The notes: generated by a model not told the origin, from the sequence alone. DNA of 64,000 nt from an uncultured Anaerolineae bacterium (GCA_905479495.1 CAJQMR010000021.1:1-64000); one strand, 5' to 3'. Numbered from the stretch's first letter, positions 50,504-59,312 are shown. Made by a program: numbers and translations.

Positions 50504-50926
50504 TTAGTCAGCTGGCTCAAAAATCATGATGGGAATGTGGCGGGTTGTCATCTTCTGGTACTCCAAATAGGGGGGATGGCGCTCGGTGACAAACTGCCAT
50601 AAGTGATCATATTCCTCTCCTTGGGCTTCACGGGAGATCACCGAGATGAGCTGGCCATTGATCTCTAATTTGGCGTGAGGCTCTTTTTTTAGGTTGAGGT
50701 ACCAATTGGCTTGGGTGTCTTTGCCCCAATTTGAGGCCACAATCAGGGTGCCGCCTTCATAGGTGAAATAAGCAATCGGAACCGCACGATCCTGGCCTGA
50801 CTTACGTCCAATTGTGTGCAAAATGAGGATGGTCTGCGTGCCGAGTTTACTTCCAATTCGCCCCCGACTAAGCCGGAGAAGCCAGGTGTTGCTGGCCATG
50901 AACCATTTAATGAGAATATCTTTCAT
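50504..50926 (-). CDS. F420-dependent nitroreductase/quinone reductase family (DDN-like)
   Basis: The 140-residue protein has the family core LILHTIGRKSGQDRAVPIAYF, a strand with TLIVASNWGKDTQANWYLNL, and a C-terminal HPPYLEYQKMTTRHIPIMIFEP. Deazaflavin-dependent nitroreductases reduce quinones or nitro groups with F420H2. Its gene starts at the base next to the stop of the LLM gene, so the two F420-type genes are cotranscribed. Confidence 0.85.
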   Translation of the reverse strand: MKDILIKWFMASNTWLLRLSRGRIGSKLGTQTILILHTIGRKSGQDRAVPIAYFTYEGGTLIVASNWGKDTQANWYLNLKKEPHAKLEINGQLISVISREAQGEEYDHLWQFVTERHPPYLEYQKMTTRHIPIMIFEPAD

Positions 50927-51865
50927 TCACTTGCCTGCTAAAAGGTCAACCACAGGTGCAAATTCATCCATGTGGCGGTCAAATACGCTGAAATACGAAA
51001 TACCATATTGTGCCCGATAGTTCATTATCTGATCAGTTATCTCTTCAATTGTTCCGATGAGCAAGTAGGGAATGTTCAGTAACATTTCAGCTGGTAAGGG
51101 AAATCTTTTTGCCAGCTGCGCTGCTGCTTGTTCACGGTCTTCTGTTATGACCACTGCCCAGGTATGAATATGAAATTCAATATCATCAAACCGATCTCCG
51201 GCCTTTGCCTGTACCCATTCAAGTTTCTGAGCGAGTGTTGTGGCAATATCGCTGGGGTCCGGCCCGGATCCATTTGCCTGGACTTTGATTGTCAAGCCGA
51301 TAATGTCTGCTTCCCGTGCAGCCATTGCTAACATTCGCCTGCCACCTGCGCCAATCAAAATAGGCGGATATGGTTTTTGTACGGGTACAGGCGTTCTCTC
51401 CAATCCCTGGCCTGCCTGTACATTGTAATATTTTCCAGCAAATTTTATAGGATCATCTTGAAAATATGTTTTTATCACTTGTACTGCTTCTTCAAAGCGA
51501 CTGACTCGTTTGCTCGGGGGATCAAAGGGAATTCCAATTGCATCGTATTCTGCTTTCAACCATCCAGCACCTATACCTAGCTCAAAACGGCCGTTGGACA
51601 GCATATCTAGTGTCGCAGCCTCTTTTGCCAACATAATGGGATGTCGAAAATCATTACTACAGACGAGGCTGCCCACGCGAAGGGTTGTCGTATACGCAGC
51701 AGCCATGGCCAACGCAGGCATCGTGGCTATTTGCTCAATAAAATGATCAGGAACTAAGAGTGTGGCGTACCCCAAATTTTCAATTTGCTCAACTTTTGTT
51801 TGCCACTCCCCGGCAGATGATGCCCCGTTACTTGTAACCCCAAATCTAAATTTCCGGTTATTCAT
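50927..51865 (-). CDS. LLM-class (luciferase-like) F420-dependent oxidoreductase
   Basis: The 312-residue protein has the bacterial luciferase barrel: FGVTSNGASS, AAAYTTTLRVGSLVCSNDFRHP, LAKEAATLDMLSNGRFELGIGAGW and a C-terminal LIGTIEEITDQI. The LLM group mostly uses F420 and sometimes FMN. Together with the adjacent DDN-like gene it supports F420 use by the organism. The restored reading frame of the upstream GNAT gene would overlap this start by 8 bases. Confidence 0.88.
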   Translation of the reverse strand: MNNRKFRFGVTSNGASSAGEWQTKVEQIENLGYATLLVPDHFIEQIATMPALAMAAAYTTTLRVGSLVCSNDFRHPIMLAKEAATLDMLSNGRFELGIGAGWLKAEYDAIGIPFDPPSKRVSRFEEAVQVIKTYFQDDPIKFAGKYYNVQAGQGLERTPVPVQKPYPPILIGAGGRRMLAMAAREADIIGLTIKVQANGSGPDPSDIATTLAQKLEWVQAKAGDRFDDIEFHIHTWAVVITEDREQAAAQLAKRFPLPAEMLLNIPYLLIGTIEEITDQIMNYRAQYGISYFSVFDRHMDEFAPVVDLLAGK

Positions 51866-51945
51866 TGTTTCTCTCCTGTAAATTCACTAAAAGCAGTTGT
51901 TTTTCAAAGGTTATCAAGTCGGGCTTCCGAATGTAGCCCAGCTTT

Positions 51946-52839
51946 TCATTCATCGCCAGCATGGGGATATTTTTTGGCGTCATTTTCTGCCAGGATGGTG
52001 CTGTACCCGGCCGCCTTGGCGTAAGTGATTCCCCGCACTTTCATTGCCAGACCAATTCCCAAACGTCGATATTGAGGTTTGACGCCGGTCAGACCCTGGT
52101 ATAGAGATATGCCTTTTTCTCGCATTAGCACATGACTCAGGCCAATGTATTCATCCCCTTTTAGAGCCACAAAAAATCCCTCCGGAAGGACATTTTGCCC
52201 TTTGATGGCGTAGGCGACATACTGATCTAATCCCCTACGTCCTATACCCGCTGCCAGATCTCCCGGCACGGACAGGCTTATTTCCCAGTCCAGGTCGTAT
52301 AGTTTTTGATTCCGGTCCGAGTCATATTCCAATTCAGAGAGGGTCTTTATCTCGATGCCGTAGGTGTGAATTTGATTCTCCAGCGCTGAAAATCGGGATG
52401 GGTCAAATGACTGGACTTTTAGTTCGGAACGAATATCGCGGATGACTTCCAAAAAACCGTGTTTTTCTAAAAACCGTATACTTTGCAGGCGGTCCTCCGT
52501 TGCGGTGGCGCGCAGCGCGATGGGATCAAGTGGTTGCAGCCCATGCCGGATCGTTTCATAAAGCATAGAGCCTATACCGCATTTCTGATTTTCGGGACGC
52601 ACGCCGATCCAAATTATGAATTTTTGAGGGTGATCAAACCAAATGGACTGGTTGTAAGAGCCTACGCCAACAATCTGGTTCTTCTCGATGGCAACCCAGC
52701 GCTGGAATTTGAACCGTGGGTTTCGCTGCTTGTCACCTTCCTCGATTTCCAAACGCGAGGTGGGATTTTCTGGGTAAAGCGAATTAATAACTTTGGCCAT
52801 TCCCGAGTAATGGGCCGTGGTTGCTGGCAGGATTTTCAT
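51946..52839 (-). CDS. Double GNAT acetyltransferase with 3' frameshift
   Basis: The protein as read (297 residues) has two GNAT domains. Loops VRPENQKCGIGSMLYE and VKPQYRRLGIGLAMKVR bind acetyl-CoA. It ends AENDAKKYPHAGDE, which is not a normal GNAT ending. Removing one A from the six-A run (51970-51975) restores KNIPMLAMNEKLGYIRKPD, the conserved NxxMLxxNEKLGF ending. The frame then continues to TAA at 51858, overlapping the LLM gene. Sequencing error and a real mutation are both possible. Confidence 0.85.
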   Translation of the reverse strand: MKILPATTAHYSGMAKVINSLYPENPTSRLEIEEGDKQRNPRFKFQRWVAIEKNQIVGVGSYNQSIWFDHPQKFIIWIGVRPENQKCGIGSMLYETIRHGLQPLDPIALRATATEDRLQSIRFLEKHGFLEVIRDIRSELKVQSFDPSRFSALENQIHTYGIEIKTLSELEYDSDRNQKLYDLDWEISLSVPGDLAAGIGRRGLDQYVAYAIKGQNVLPEGFFVALKGDEYIGLSHVLMREKGISLYQGLTGVKPQYRRLGIGLAMKVRGITYAKAAGYSTILAENDAKKYPHAGDE

Positions 52840-52858
52840 TTTCTGTAGCAGTGAATTG

Positions 52859-53200
52859 TTAATGGGGAAACAATACTTCGCCAGCCAGAAACAGCATTAG
52901 CAAAGCTCCGATGAAGCTTGAAACATAGACCAACACGGCTTTTTCCTTCTGTCTGAAAATAGCCAGTAGGCCTGTAATCAAGGCTAAAATGCCACCCCCC
53001 ATTCCAGCGATCATTGTAAGTGCCAGGGCAGGCCTTGTGGTAATATCTGCCAGAATGGTTTCACCTGCTGGAACTGATTGATACAATGAGCTTGTCAGTG
53101 ATTTGCCGATGATAAACAATATGGGCATGGCAATGCATGCCCCGACTGACCACTTGCCAGGCATGGTTATCGGCATCACCTTCTGGGATTTTTTTGCCAT
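52859..53200 (-). CDS. Small membrane protein, three TM helices
   Basis: The 113-residue protein has hydrophobic segments around VGACIAMPILFIIGKSL, LALTMIAGMGGGILALITGLLAIF and VYVSSFIGALLMLFLAGEVLF. It ends 19 bases before the GNAT gene on the same strand. No function is recognised. Confidence 0.6.
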   Translation of the reverse strand: MAKKSQKVMPITMPGKWSVGACIAMPILFIIGKSLTSSLYQSVPAGETILADITTRPALALTMIAGMGGGILALITGLLAIFRQKEKAVLVYVSSFIGALLMLFLAGEVLFPH

Positions 53201-53368
53201 ACCATATACCTTGAATGCTGTTGGCCTAAGCCGACGGTGCCGGAAACTGAATTGAAATTTAAGCGCAAAAATGACGGCAATACAAACACCGACGGCCGTA
53301 TAATCACAAAAAATTATAGCAGTTTCTGAAGCGGGGGGTCAATCAAAGCTATTGATAGCTTTTGAGGT

Positions 53369-54343
53369 CTATGACCGATCATGCAGCTTCGGAATTGGTC
53401 GTCGGATGTAATAATAGATTCCGGCAATCAGAATCAGAATCCCAATCAATGGCAACATGTAGCCCCTCATTAATCCGTTGTGATTAAACACAATTCCTGC
53501 CACAATGATGATGGAGCCTGGGAGTAGCAATAAGAAGCGAGTTTTCTTTTTGTAAGCATTGATAAGCATACTGACTCCACCAACAGTGAATAGGCTGGCA
53601 AAGAGAAGTTCCAATCCCCATCGGGTCAAGAATCCCACGTTAGGTTGTGGATATCCTCCAGCCGGTATTTCTTGACCGGTGATGACCAACGAGGGCTGCA
53701 GCCAACCCACATCTTGAGGACAAAGCTTGATCCACCCGCCCATGTAACGCCATTCCCCTCTGGCGGGATAATCTGCGGTTTGACCGGCGCGAATGCCAAA
53801 GTGGAGGTGTGTAACAAGAGGTTGCTCCTTACTGCCGCCGTTTTCATCAGAGTCGCCCAGGTAGGCAATCAAATCTCCTCGCTCTACTTCCGTGCCAGCC
53901 TTCAGCTTCCAACGGCTTGGACTTAGGTGCCCATACAGTGAGTACAGGTTCGCCTGTGGATGGTCTATGAGGATCAACCATCCATAGCCACCTGCACGTC
54001 CTGAATAGCTAATAATCCCGTCCGCCATCGCATAAACTGGTGTCCCTGCTGGACGTTTGTAATCCTCGGCGGCGTGAAATTTGCGCTCAGGAAACTCGTA
54101 ACAGTCTACAATATCGGGCGTACATTCATTGGAAACGCCAAACCAACCATAGTAAAGATTTTCATCAATGGGTGACTCGTTGAGAGGAAAACGGAAGGGC
54201 AGACTGTCATCACTGGCAATTTCGTTTGCATTTGCCAACCCGATAGGCGTACGAGAAGGGCACGTTTCCGGGAATTGTGTATTGCAAGCTGATAACAGCA
54301 GAACCAATAGGCTAAGGCTCATCCACAGACGTAGACTGGACAC
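53369..54343 (-). CDS. M23 (LytM) peptidase-family lipoprotein
   Basis: From GTG 54343 (GGAGG 5 bases upstream) the protein has a lipoprotein signal (LLVLLLSAC). The M23 fold carries zinc residues in HAAEDYKRPAGTPVYA (His and Asp), YSLYGHLS and THLHFGIR (HxH). It is an extracytoplasmic murein endopeptidase, or regulatory if other parts do not bind zinc. Three C-terminal helices (LLFASLFTVGGVSMLI, LLLLPGSIIIVAGIVF, LPLIGILILIAGIYYYI) are unusual for the family. The longer GTG start lacks a ribosome binding site. Confidence 0.85.
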   Translation of the reverse strand: MSSLRLWMSLSLLVLLLSACNTQFPETCPSRTPIGLANANEIASDDSLPFRFPLNESPIDENLYYGWFGVSNECTPDIVDCYEFPERKFHAAEDYKRPAGTPVYAMADGIISYSGRAGGYGWLILIDHPQANLYSLYGHLSPSRWKLKAGTEVERGDLIAYLGDSDENGGSKEQPLVTHLHFGIRAGQTADYPARGEWRYMGGWIKLCPQDVGWLQPSLVITGQEIPAGGYPQPNVGFLTRWGLELLFASLFTVGGVSMLINAYKKKTRFLLLLPGSIIIVAGIVFNHNGLMRGYMLPLIGILILIAGIYYYIRRPIPKLHDRS

Positions 54344-54461
54344 GCTTACCTCCTTTATGTAATTCACAAGATGTGCCTGCTTTTAATCAAGTAATCAGCC
54401 CAATCGTCTTGGATTTTTCTGAAAAATCTTTTTGCCGACTACATTATTGGAACCGTTTCAT

Positions 54462-55268
54462 TTATTTTGATATGACAAACGTGGCCCGATAATCCTGAAT
54501 GGCTATGCCGGGTTCAGATGTTTGCGGATAAGGCTCCAGACTCAGCAGGCGAATTTGATACTCATCGTAAGTAACCGACCTTTTATTGGCTGCGGGGTCT
54601 GTATTCAGGCCATATTCAATGGGCTCTATGTTGGTTTTCCAGACGAAGATGGTAAGGCTGGCTGCGCCTGAAGAGTCGCATATTTCCTGCTGCGGGCAGC
54701 GCGTATCTTCATCCAACGCATAAAATTCAATCCCTAGCTCGGTATCTTCCAAACGGCCGTATTGATTCAGGGCCAGGCTAAACGGTTCATCCAGCATAAC
54801 CGTAATCGGTGGCGCGGCCGTTGGCGTAGGGTCAGGTGGTACCAGAGGGGCTTCGGTCACCGGGATGGCTTCTTGCCATAAGACCAGTTCATTCTCAGCT
54901 AAAGAGCCCAGCTCATCAGACATGGCTAACTCCAACACATAGCTGTTTCCGGCCAGTTCAAACAGGGTTGGGCCAATATCGCCCGTACCGGCACTCCAGG
55001 AAATAAGCTTCGCCTGGCTGCCCTGGTACGCTTTGAAGTCGTAAAAGGTCATTCCTTGTGGATAATCAGCCGATAGGGGGGTCTCTCTTTTGCCCACAAA
55101 TTCCAGGGTGACATCAGGAAAGGCCAGCGGTTTTCCCTGAGCATAACGAATTTTTTCCCCATAGAGTGGCGACTGTGGGGAAGTGCGGCTACAGGCGGCC
55201 ATAAGCAGGAGCAGCAGAACAACGGGTAAGGTTATTTTGGCAATTCTTTTGACAGTACTCAAGATCAT
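54462..55268 (-). CDS. Hypothetical lipoprotein
   Basis: From ATG 55268, with GGAGAAAA upstream, the protein of about 268 residues has signal LPVVLLLLLMAACS with lipobox MAAC. Beta-rich halves are separated by a Pro/Thr linker (PLVPPDPTPTAAPP). No known domain is recognised. It is probably anchored on the outside of the membrane. Confidence 0.65.
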   Translation of the reverse strand: MILSTVKRIAKITLPVVLLLLLMAACSRTSPQSPLYGEKIRYAQGKPLAFPDVTLEFVGKRETPLSADYPQGMTFYDFKAYQGSQAKLISWSAGTGDIGPTLFELAGNSYVLELAMSDELGSLAENELVLWQEAIPVTEAPLVPPDPTPTAAPPITVMLDEPFSLALNQYGRLEDTELGIEFYALDEDTRCPQQEICDSSGAASLTIFVWKTNIEPIEYGLNTDPAANKRSVTYDEYQIRLLSLEPYPQTSEPGIAIQDYRATFVISK

Positions 55269-55490
55269 TTTTCTCCGCACGGAAAAACCATCAGCAAACC
55301 TGCTACGTGCAAACAAATTTGTTTTGTCGGGTGCGGAGAAAGCATCCTCAGATGCGTCCTGGCTGAACCCGTTCGCATTTGAGAATGCTCACTCCTCATC
55401 TTATATTTGTTTGTATTTGGAGTGTAGCATAAGCTGATAATGTTGGAAAAGGAACGGCCGTGCGTCAGTTAGGCGACAGATGTGGCTTGC

Positions 55491-56096
55491 TCAAACAAAA
55501 ATTGAGGCTTTGGCCAAGACATAATTGGAGAGGCTGTCTATCAGCACAAAAAGGGCATTCGATACCATCGCAAATACATAGAAAATCGCGAATATTATAT
55601 AAAGCATCGGCAGCGTTGTTCCCTCAGACAGTTTGGCGAACGGAAAAGCAACAGCCACAATCAGATATGCCCACGTTATGAAGAAGGCATTGATGAGAAA
55701 CCGTCGCATTATTTGCGAGAATATCGTTTGGTTTGGCGGCTCGTTTTCATCGAGCGTGTCGTTCTCATTCGTAGAGAGGAAAAACCTTTTGGCGAATAGC
55801 AGCATCTGTTTGCCTATGGTCGATACCAGAAAAAATATCAATGTCATAAACCTGAAAATCCGCATCAAATCACCTTCGTATAGGCTGCCCGTGCCGTTTT
55901 GATCTAGGGGCAGAATAAAGGAAAAGTATTTCAGAAATGGCATTTCGGGGCCAAAAATGATGGTATAAGCGGCAATGAGCGCAGCAAATGTGAACACCAC
56001 CATGCCTGTAAGAAAGTTGTAGGAGAACAATTTTATCAGGTAGCCAACTCCCCCGGTAATGACGGTGTTGGAAATAGGGCGATCCGATGTCAACAT
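55491..56096 (-). CDS. Membrane protein with four TM helices (UPF0114/YqhA-like)
   Basis: The 201-residue protein has helices around GMVVFTFAALIAAYTIIFG, MRIFRFMTLIFFLVSTI, FLINAFFITWAYLIVAVAF and LYIIFAIFYVFAMVSNALFVLI. The layout resembles YqhA-type integral membrane proteins, but the assignment is weak. Function unknown. Confidence 0.6.
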   Translation of the reverse strand: MLTSDRPISNTVITGGVGYLIKLFSYNFLTGMVVFTFAALIAAYTIIFGPEMPFLKYFSFILPLDQNGTGSLYEGDLMRIFRFMTLIFFLVSTIGKQMLLFAKRFFLSTNENDTLDENEPPNQTIFSQIMRRFLINAFFITWAYLIVAVAFPFAKLSEGTTLPMLYIIFAIFYVFAMVSNALFVLIDSLSNYVLAKASIFV

Positions 56097-56308
56097 GAAT
56101 CATTTCTCCTGAAGCTGTGATTTGGCTGGCACTTTACTATTCTAATACGTAAATCACTTGCTCAGGTAGCGATTGACTGTTTCCTTGTGCTGTGACAGGC
56201 GCAGACCTTATTCGAACGCATCATGCCAGGCGAGCCCAGCGATGAAGAATCCTTCTGGCTGGAAGATGAAAGATTCCTCCCGTTGGTTGGAATGACGGGT
56301 GAAGGGAG

Positions 56309-56365
56309 GTAGGGGCAGACACGGAGGTCTGCCCACTTTGGGCACACACGGGGGTGCGCCCCTAC
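56309..56365. repeat. Cruciform REP-like element
   Basis: An outer GTAGGGGC/GCCCCTAC stem encloses two hairpins, GGGCAGAC-6-GTCTGCCC and an imperfect GGGCACAC/GGTGCGCCC. The rest of the 56,097-56,393 gap holds no gene. It contains a second inverted motif near AAGAATCCTTCT and GGAAGATGAAAGATTCC, another typical dispersed repeat. Confidence 0.7.
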
Positions 56366-56393
56366 AAATCTACAAATCAGGTCTACAACTTAG

Positions 56394-57161
56394 TTACGCC
56401 GTTACTACCACTGGCGCTTCCTCTACGACCGGTTCTTCCTCACGGCCATTGCTGCCGTTGCTATTGCTGGCCCGGCTGGTGACCGGAAAGCCCCACAATT
56501 GCAGCTCACTTTTCAGCACGCCGCCAAAGGTGACGCCGACCCGCACCATCGCCGCCAGTTTGAGCCAGTGGAGCAGGTTGGCCACGGCCGTATCCCGCTC
56601 CTCCACATGCATTTCCCGCCGATCGCGCCCACTGGTGCGTTCTGTGAGGCTGGTTTGCAGCGTGGCCAGATGCGCCTGCATCGTTGCCAGCGGTGGATCG
56701 CTGATTTGTTCTTCGGGTGGGAGGCTGGCCTCTTTAGCCACGTATGCCTGCAAAAAGTCCAGCCGCTGCCGTTGGCTGGCGGGCTTGCGTACCTGCACCT
56801 TGTCCCGGTTCATCACCGTGTCCAGCCCCCACTCTTCCAGTTGGGACAGATGATCAAAATGGTTGAGCTTGAGCTGCAAATACACTTTGTCGATCAGCGG
56901 CTGCAGAGCCGCATAGGTTTGCTGCACCAGTTCCCCCGCCGAGGCGCGCCCCTGCTCGCCGCTGCGGGCGGCGGCAATGGCGGCTTGGGCTGCGGTGAGG
57001 GCGGTTTGTACGGCCGTTACGGGAATATCTTGTAGCTGTGCCTCCGCAGGCAAGCTGCCTTCGTAAGCCACATACGCCTCACCCAGGGCCACAATGGCGC
57101 GGTAAGAGCGCGGCCAGCGCACAGAAAGTAAACCAGTCGGATCAAGTCTTACACTTAACAT
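56394..57161 (-). CDS. Helical protein with internal duplication, unknown family
   Basis: From ATG 57161 (GGAGG 6 bases upstream) the 255-residue protein is helical. It contains two copies of one unit, AYVAYEGSLPAEAQLQDIPV and AYVAKEASLPPEEQISDPPL, each followed by an Ala/Thr-rich helix. The C-terminal tail (NGREEEPVVEEAPVVVTA) is acidic. Two DNA relics of the same C-terminus lie near 46,200 and 49,600, so this is a multi-copy family in this genome. Function unknown. Confidence 0.7.
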   Translation of the reverse strand: MLSVRLDPTGLLSVRWPRSYRAIVALGEAYVAYEGSLPAEAQLQDIPVTAVQTALTAAQAAIAAARSGEQGRASAGELVQQTYAALQPLIDKVYLQLKLNHFDHLSQLEEWGLDTVMNRDKVQVRKPASQRQRLDFLQAYVAKEASLPPEEQISDPPLATMQAHLATLQTSLTERTSGRDRREMHVEERDTAVANLLHWLKLAAMVRVGVTFGGVLKSELQLWGFPVTSRASNSNGSNGREEEPVVEEAPVVVTA

Positions 57162-57338
57162 GGGTCCTCCAAGTAGATTGTTAGCTGCCAAAAATTGGGT
57201 TTTTTGGCAAGAGATAAAAACGATTGGAGGTAGCATACCCGAAGCCGTTTGCGGCAAAAAATAGTTCTCTGGTCATAGGAATGGGGAAGGGAGAATTTTG
57301 GTTGGTGGTGTGCGCTGGCCGCAAAAACAGCGAGGGGC

Positions 57339-57707
57339 AGCTGCTGTTACCACATGGCCTTAAAAATGTTCTCACGAGCACATGTTGCTACCACAGAGAC
57401 CCTAAAAATTTTCTACAAGCGCATGTTCGTACCGCAGCAACCCAAAAAATCTTCTACGAGGTCATGTTTGTACGGCAACGCCCTGAAAATTTTTCTACGG
57501 GGGCGTGTTTGTACCGCAACGCCCCTAAAAATTTTTTTACGGATGCATGTTGGTAGCGCACAGCGTTAAAAAACTTTCTACGAGGTCATGTTGGTACAGT
57601 AACGCCCTCAAAAATTATTTTTGAAGGCATGTTGGTACAACACAGAGCCTAAAATTTTTCTACGGCACAGTTGCACTACCAACCAGAGCGAAAAGTTTTG
57701 TGATGAG
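57339..57707. repeat. Degenerate 41-bp tandem repeat (about nine units)
   Basis: Units begin near 57340, 57381, 57422, 57463, 57504, 57546, 57587, 57628 and 57668, so the period is 41 (one of 42, one of 40). The consensus runs CATGTTGGTACCGCAACGCC, then CTAAAAATTTTTCTACGAGG. A period not divisible by three argues against coding. It lies upstream of the helical-protein gene. The 57,162-57,338 part and 57,708-57,785 hold no gene. Confidence 0.85.
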
Positions 57708-57785
57708 GTGTTTGTTTTAGTGAGAAGGTAGGGAGAGGGAACGGCCGTACGCCCCACACATGCTAAACCGATGATGAAAGTAGTA

Positions 57786-57903
57786 CGGCGAGGACGCCGA
57801 CCACAGCCCACCGGGAAGACCGCGCCAGGGGTAGGAACCCTGCTGTAGCTCGCCTTTAAGACCAGCCTAGAGCAAGCGATTGACAAGCCGGGTGTGGCTA
57901 GGT
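57786..57903. ncRNA. Possible structured RNA element
   Basis: Three hairpins follow one another: CGGCG-AGGA-CGCCG (57786-57799), CAGGG-7-CCCTG (57826-57842), and ACCAGCC (57861-57867) with GGCTAGGT (57896-57903, one bulge). The G+C is higher than in the surroundings, and an ORF on the minus strand looks spurious. No known RNA family is recognised. Strand unknown. Confidence 0.35.
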
Positions 57904-57952
57904 CAGAACAACTGGCACAGCAGAAAGTTTTAATATCCGCAAAAGATGATTA

Positions 57953-59155
57953 TTACTGAATGGCATAAATGCGAACATAATCAATTTTCACTTCGTCTGG
58001 CCCTGCATTATCAATGATAAATGCCCCGGAAGTATAGGTATTGTCAACAAAATCAAAAACAAGGGTTTCGTTAAGAGTAATCTCGTATGTGTTTCCTCTT
58101 ACAGCTACAGAAATTGTATTCCACTCATTCAGTTTTATTATGGAAGATATATTGCCACTTTTAATATCCTCTTGTTTCCCAGATGAAGCTCCCAAAAAGC
58201 GGCGAGCCGCTAATGAGTTGTTGCTACCATAATACAATACTATTTGAATGCTACAATTCCAATCATCACAGGGGGGATTTTGGTGTCGTAGGTAAAAAGC
58301 CATACTTCCTGATGTTGGAACGTAAAATCGTGATTCAAGTATAAAGTCAGTATAGATGTCAGAGTCTTGAGGAACAGCATCATTATCAGGAACAATAATT
58401 AAGTTACCATCTTCAATTCGGTTGCCCTCTAAAATCCAAGCAGACGCATTATCAAAAATTTCCTCATAAAGCAATTGTCCAGCAGTAAATCGAGATGACG
58501 GAGGCGCCTGTGGAACAGGTGAGGAAGTCGGTTGAGGTGCTAATGTGGGTTGCGGCTCCAAAATTGTGATTGGAGTTTCACTAGAATTTACGATAGTAGA
58601 TAGTGCGCTTGCATCACTACCATTGCAACCTAGGGGTACACTCGTGCGATTGTAGAGTTCAACATTTGCAATTTTTTCAAACACAACTTGCGCTACACCA
58701 TCTCCATAAATTACTTCAACTAGCCCTTTTACCCGCGTGACCTCCCACTCAATTGTATGCTCAAGATAGGTGCCTGGAGGGTTCTCCAACGTCATATCGT
58801 GGTTTTTTTCAGCAGTTAAACCATAATCTTTAGCAAGAGCGGCTGTTATTTTTGCTTCTAACTGCACTTCTAGTGCCGATGGAATAGGAGTACCCGTGAC
58901 TAGCCCGCCTGCACCTACACTTATTTCAAACGTTGCCTTTTGTGTCTCAATGGTTTTATAACTTACGTTATATGTCGGATTAGTGCCGTCACAATTATTT
59001 ACTCGCTCTATTTGCGTCTCGAAAATTGGTGTTATTTCTGCAATTTGTGGTTCATTAATTTGCTGGGGAGTAGTGTAAGTATTTCTTGTAGACGTGCCAC
59101 AACTAACCAAGATAAATGCAGTTAGTACAATTGATATGATATGTTTTTTTTTCAT
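57953..59155 (-). CDS. Lipoprotein with C-terminal concanavalin-like domain
   Basis: The 400-residue protein has a lipoprotein signal (IISIVLTAFILVSCG). A beta domain covers about 30-205, with a Cys pair at N-N-C-D-G and PLGCNG. A Pro/Thr linker precedes the jelly-roll domain (LLYEEIFDNASAWILEGNRI, ESRFYVPTSGSMAFYLR, EVKIDYVRIYA), which is similar to the lipoprotein encoded at 10,128. The function is probably glycan-related binding. No ACGGCCGT and a low G+C suggest transfer together with the genes upstream. Confidence 0.65.
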   Translation of the reverse strand: MKKKHIISIVLTAFILVSCGTSTRNTYTTPQQINEPQIAEITPIFETQIERVNNCDGTNPTYNVSYKTIETQKATFEISVGAGGLVTGTPIPSALEVQLEAKITAALAKDYGLTAEKNHDMTLENPPGTYLEHTIEWEVTRVKGLVEVIYGDGVAQVVFEKIANVELYNRTSVPLGCNGSDASALSTIVNSSETPITILEPQPTLAPQPTSSPVPQAPPSSRFTAGQLLYEEIFDNASAWILEGNRIEDGNLIIVPDNDAVPQDSDIYTDFILESRFYVPTSGSMAFYLRHQNPPCDDWNCSIQIVLYYGSNNSLAARRFLGASSGKQEDIKSGNISSIIKLNEWNTISVAVRGNTYEITLNETLVFDFVDNTYTSGAFIIDNAGPDEVKIDYVRIYAIQ

Positions 59156-59165
59156 GTTATTTATC

Positions 59166-59312
59166 CTACAGAATGTAGATTAATTCGGGGCCATACACCA
59201 AGAAAAGAACAAGGAGAGTGCAAACACACAGAATAAAAAGTAGTACAATCCCTGTCAGAACAAATACAACGATGGGGGTTTTTCGATGGTTAATTTTATT
59301 ATTTTCATTCAT
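59166..59312 (-). CDS. Small single-span membrane protein
   Basis: From ATG 59312 (GAGAG upstream) the 48-residue protein consists of a short basic N-terminus (NENNKINHRKT) and one long hydrophobic helix (VVFVLTGIVLLFILCVCTLL, continued). It lies 11 bases before the lipoprotein gene and is likely coexpressed. Function unknown. Confidence 0.55.
   Translation of the reverse strand: MNENNKINHRKTPIVVFVLTGIVLLFILCVCTLLVLFLVYGPELIYIL

Noticed and set aside
57224..57556. A plus-strand 110-residue ORF through the tandem repeats
   Set aside because: Each 41-bp unit changes the frame, so the product is not repetitive at protein level. This is a chance open frame.
57339..57707. CRISPR array
   Set aside because: The 41-bp units follow each other without unique spacers, and no cas gene is nearby.
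57608..57886. A 92-residue minus-strand ORF over the minisatellite and hairpin region
   Set aside because: Half of it reads through the 41-bp repeats and the rest covers stem-loops. Composition is rich in Arg/Pro/Ser without domain features, and there is no ribosome binding site.
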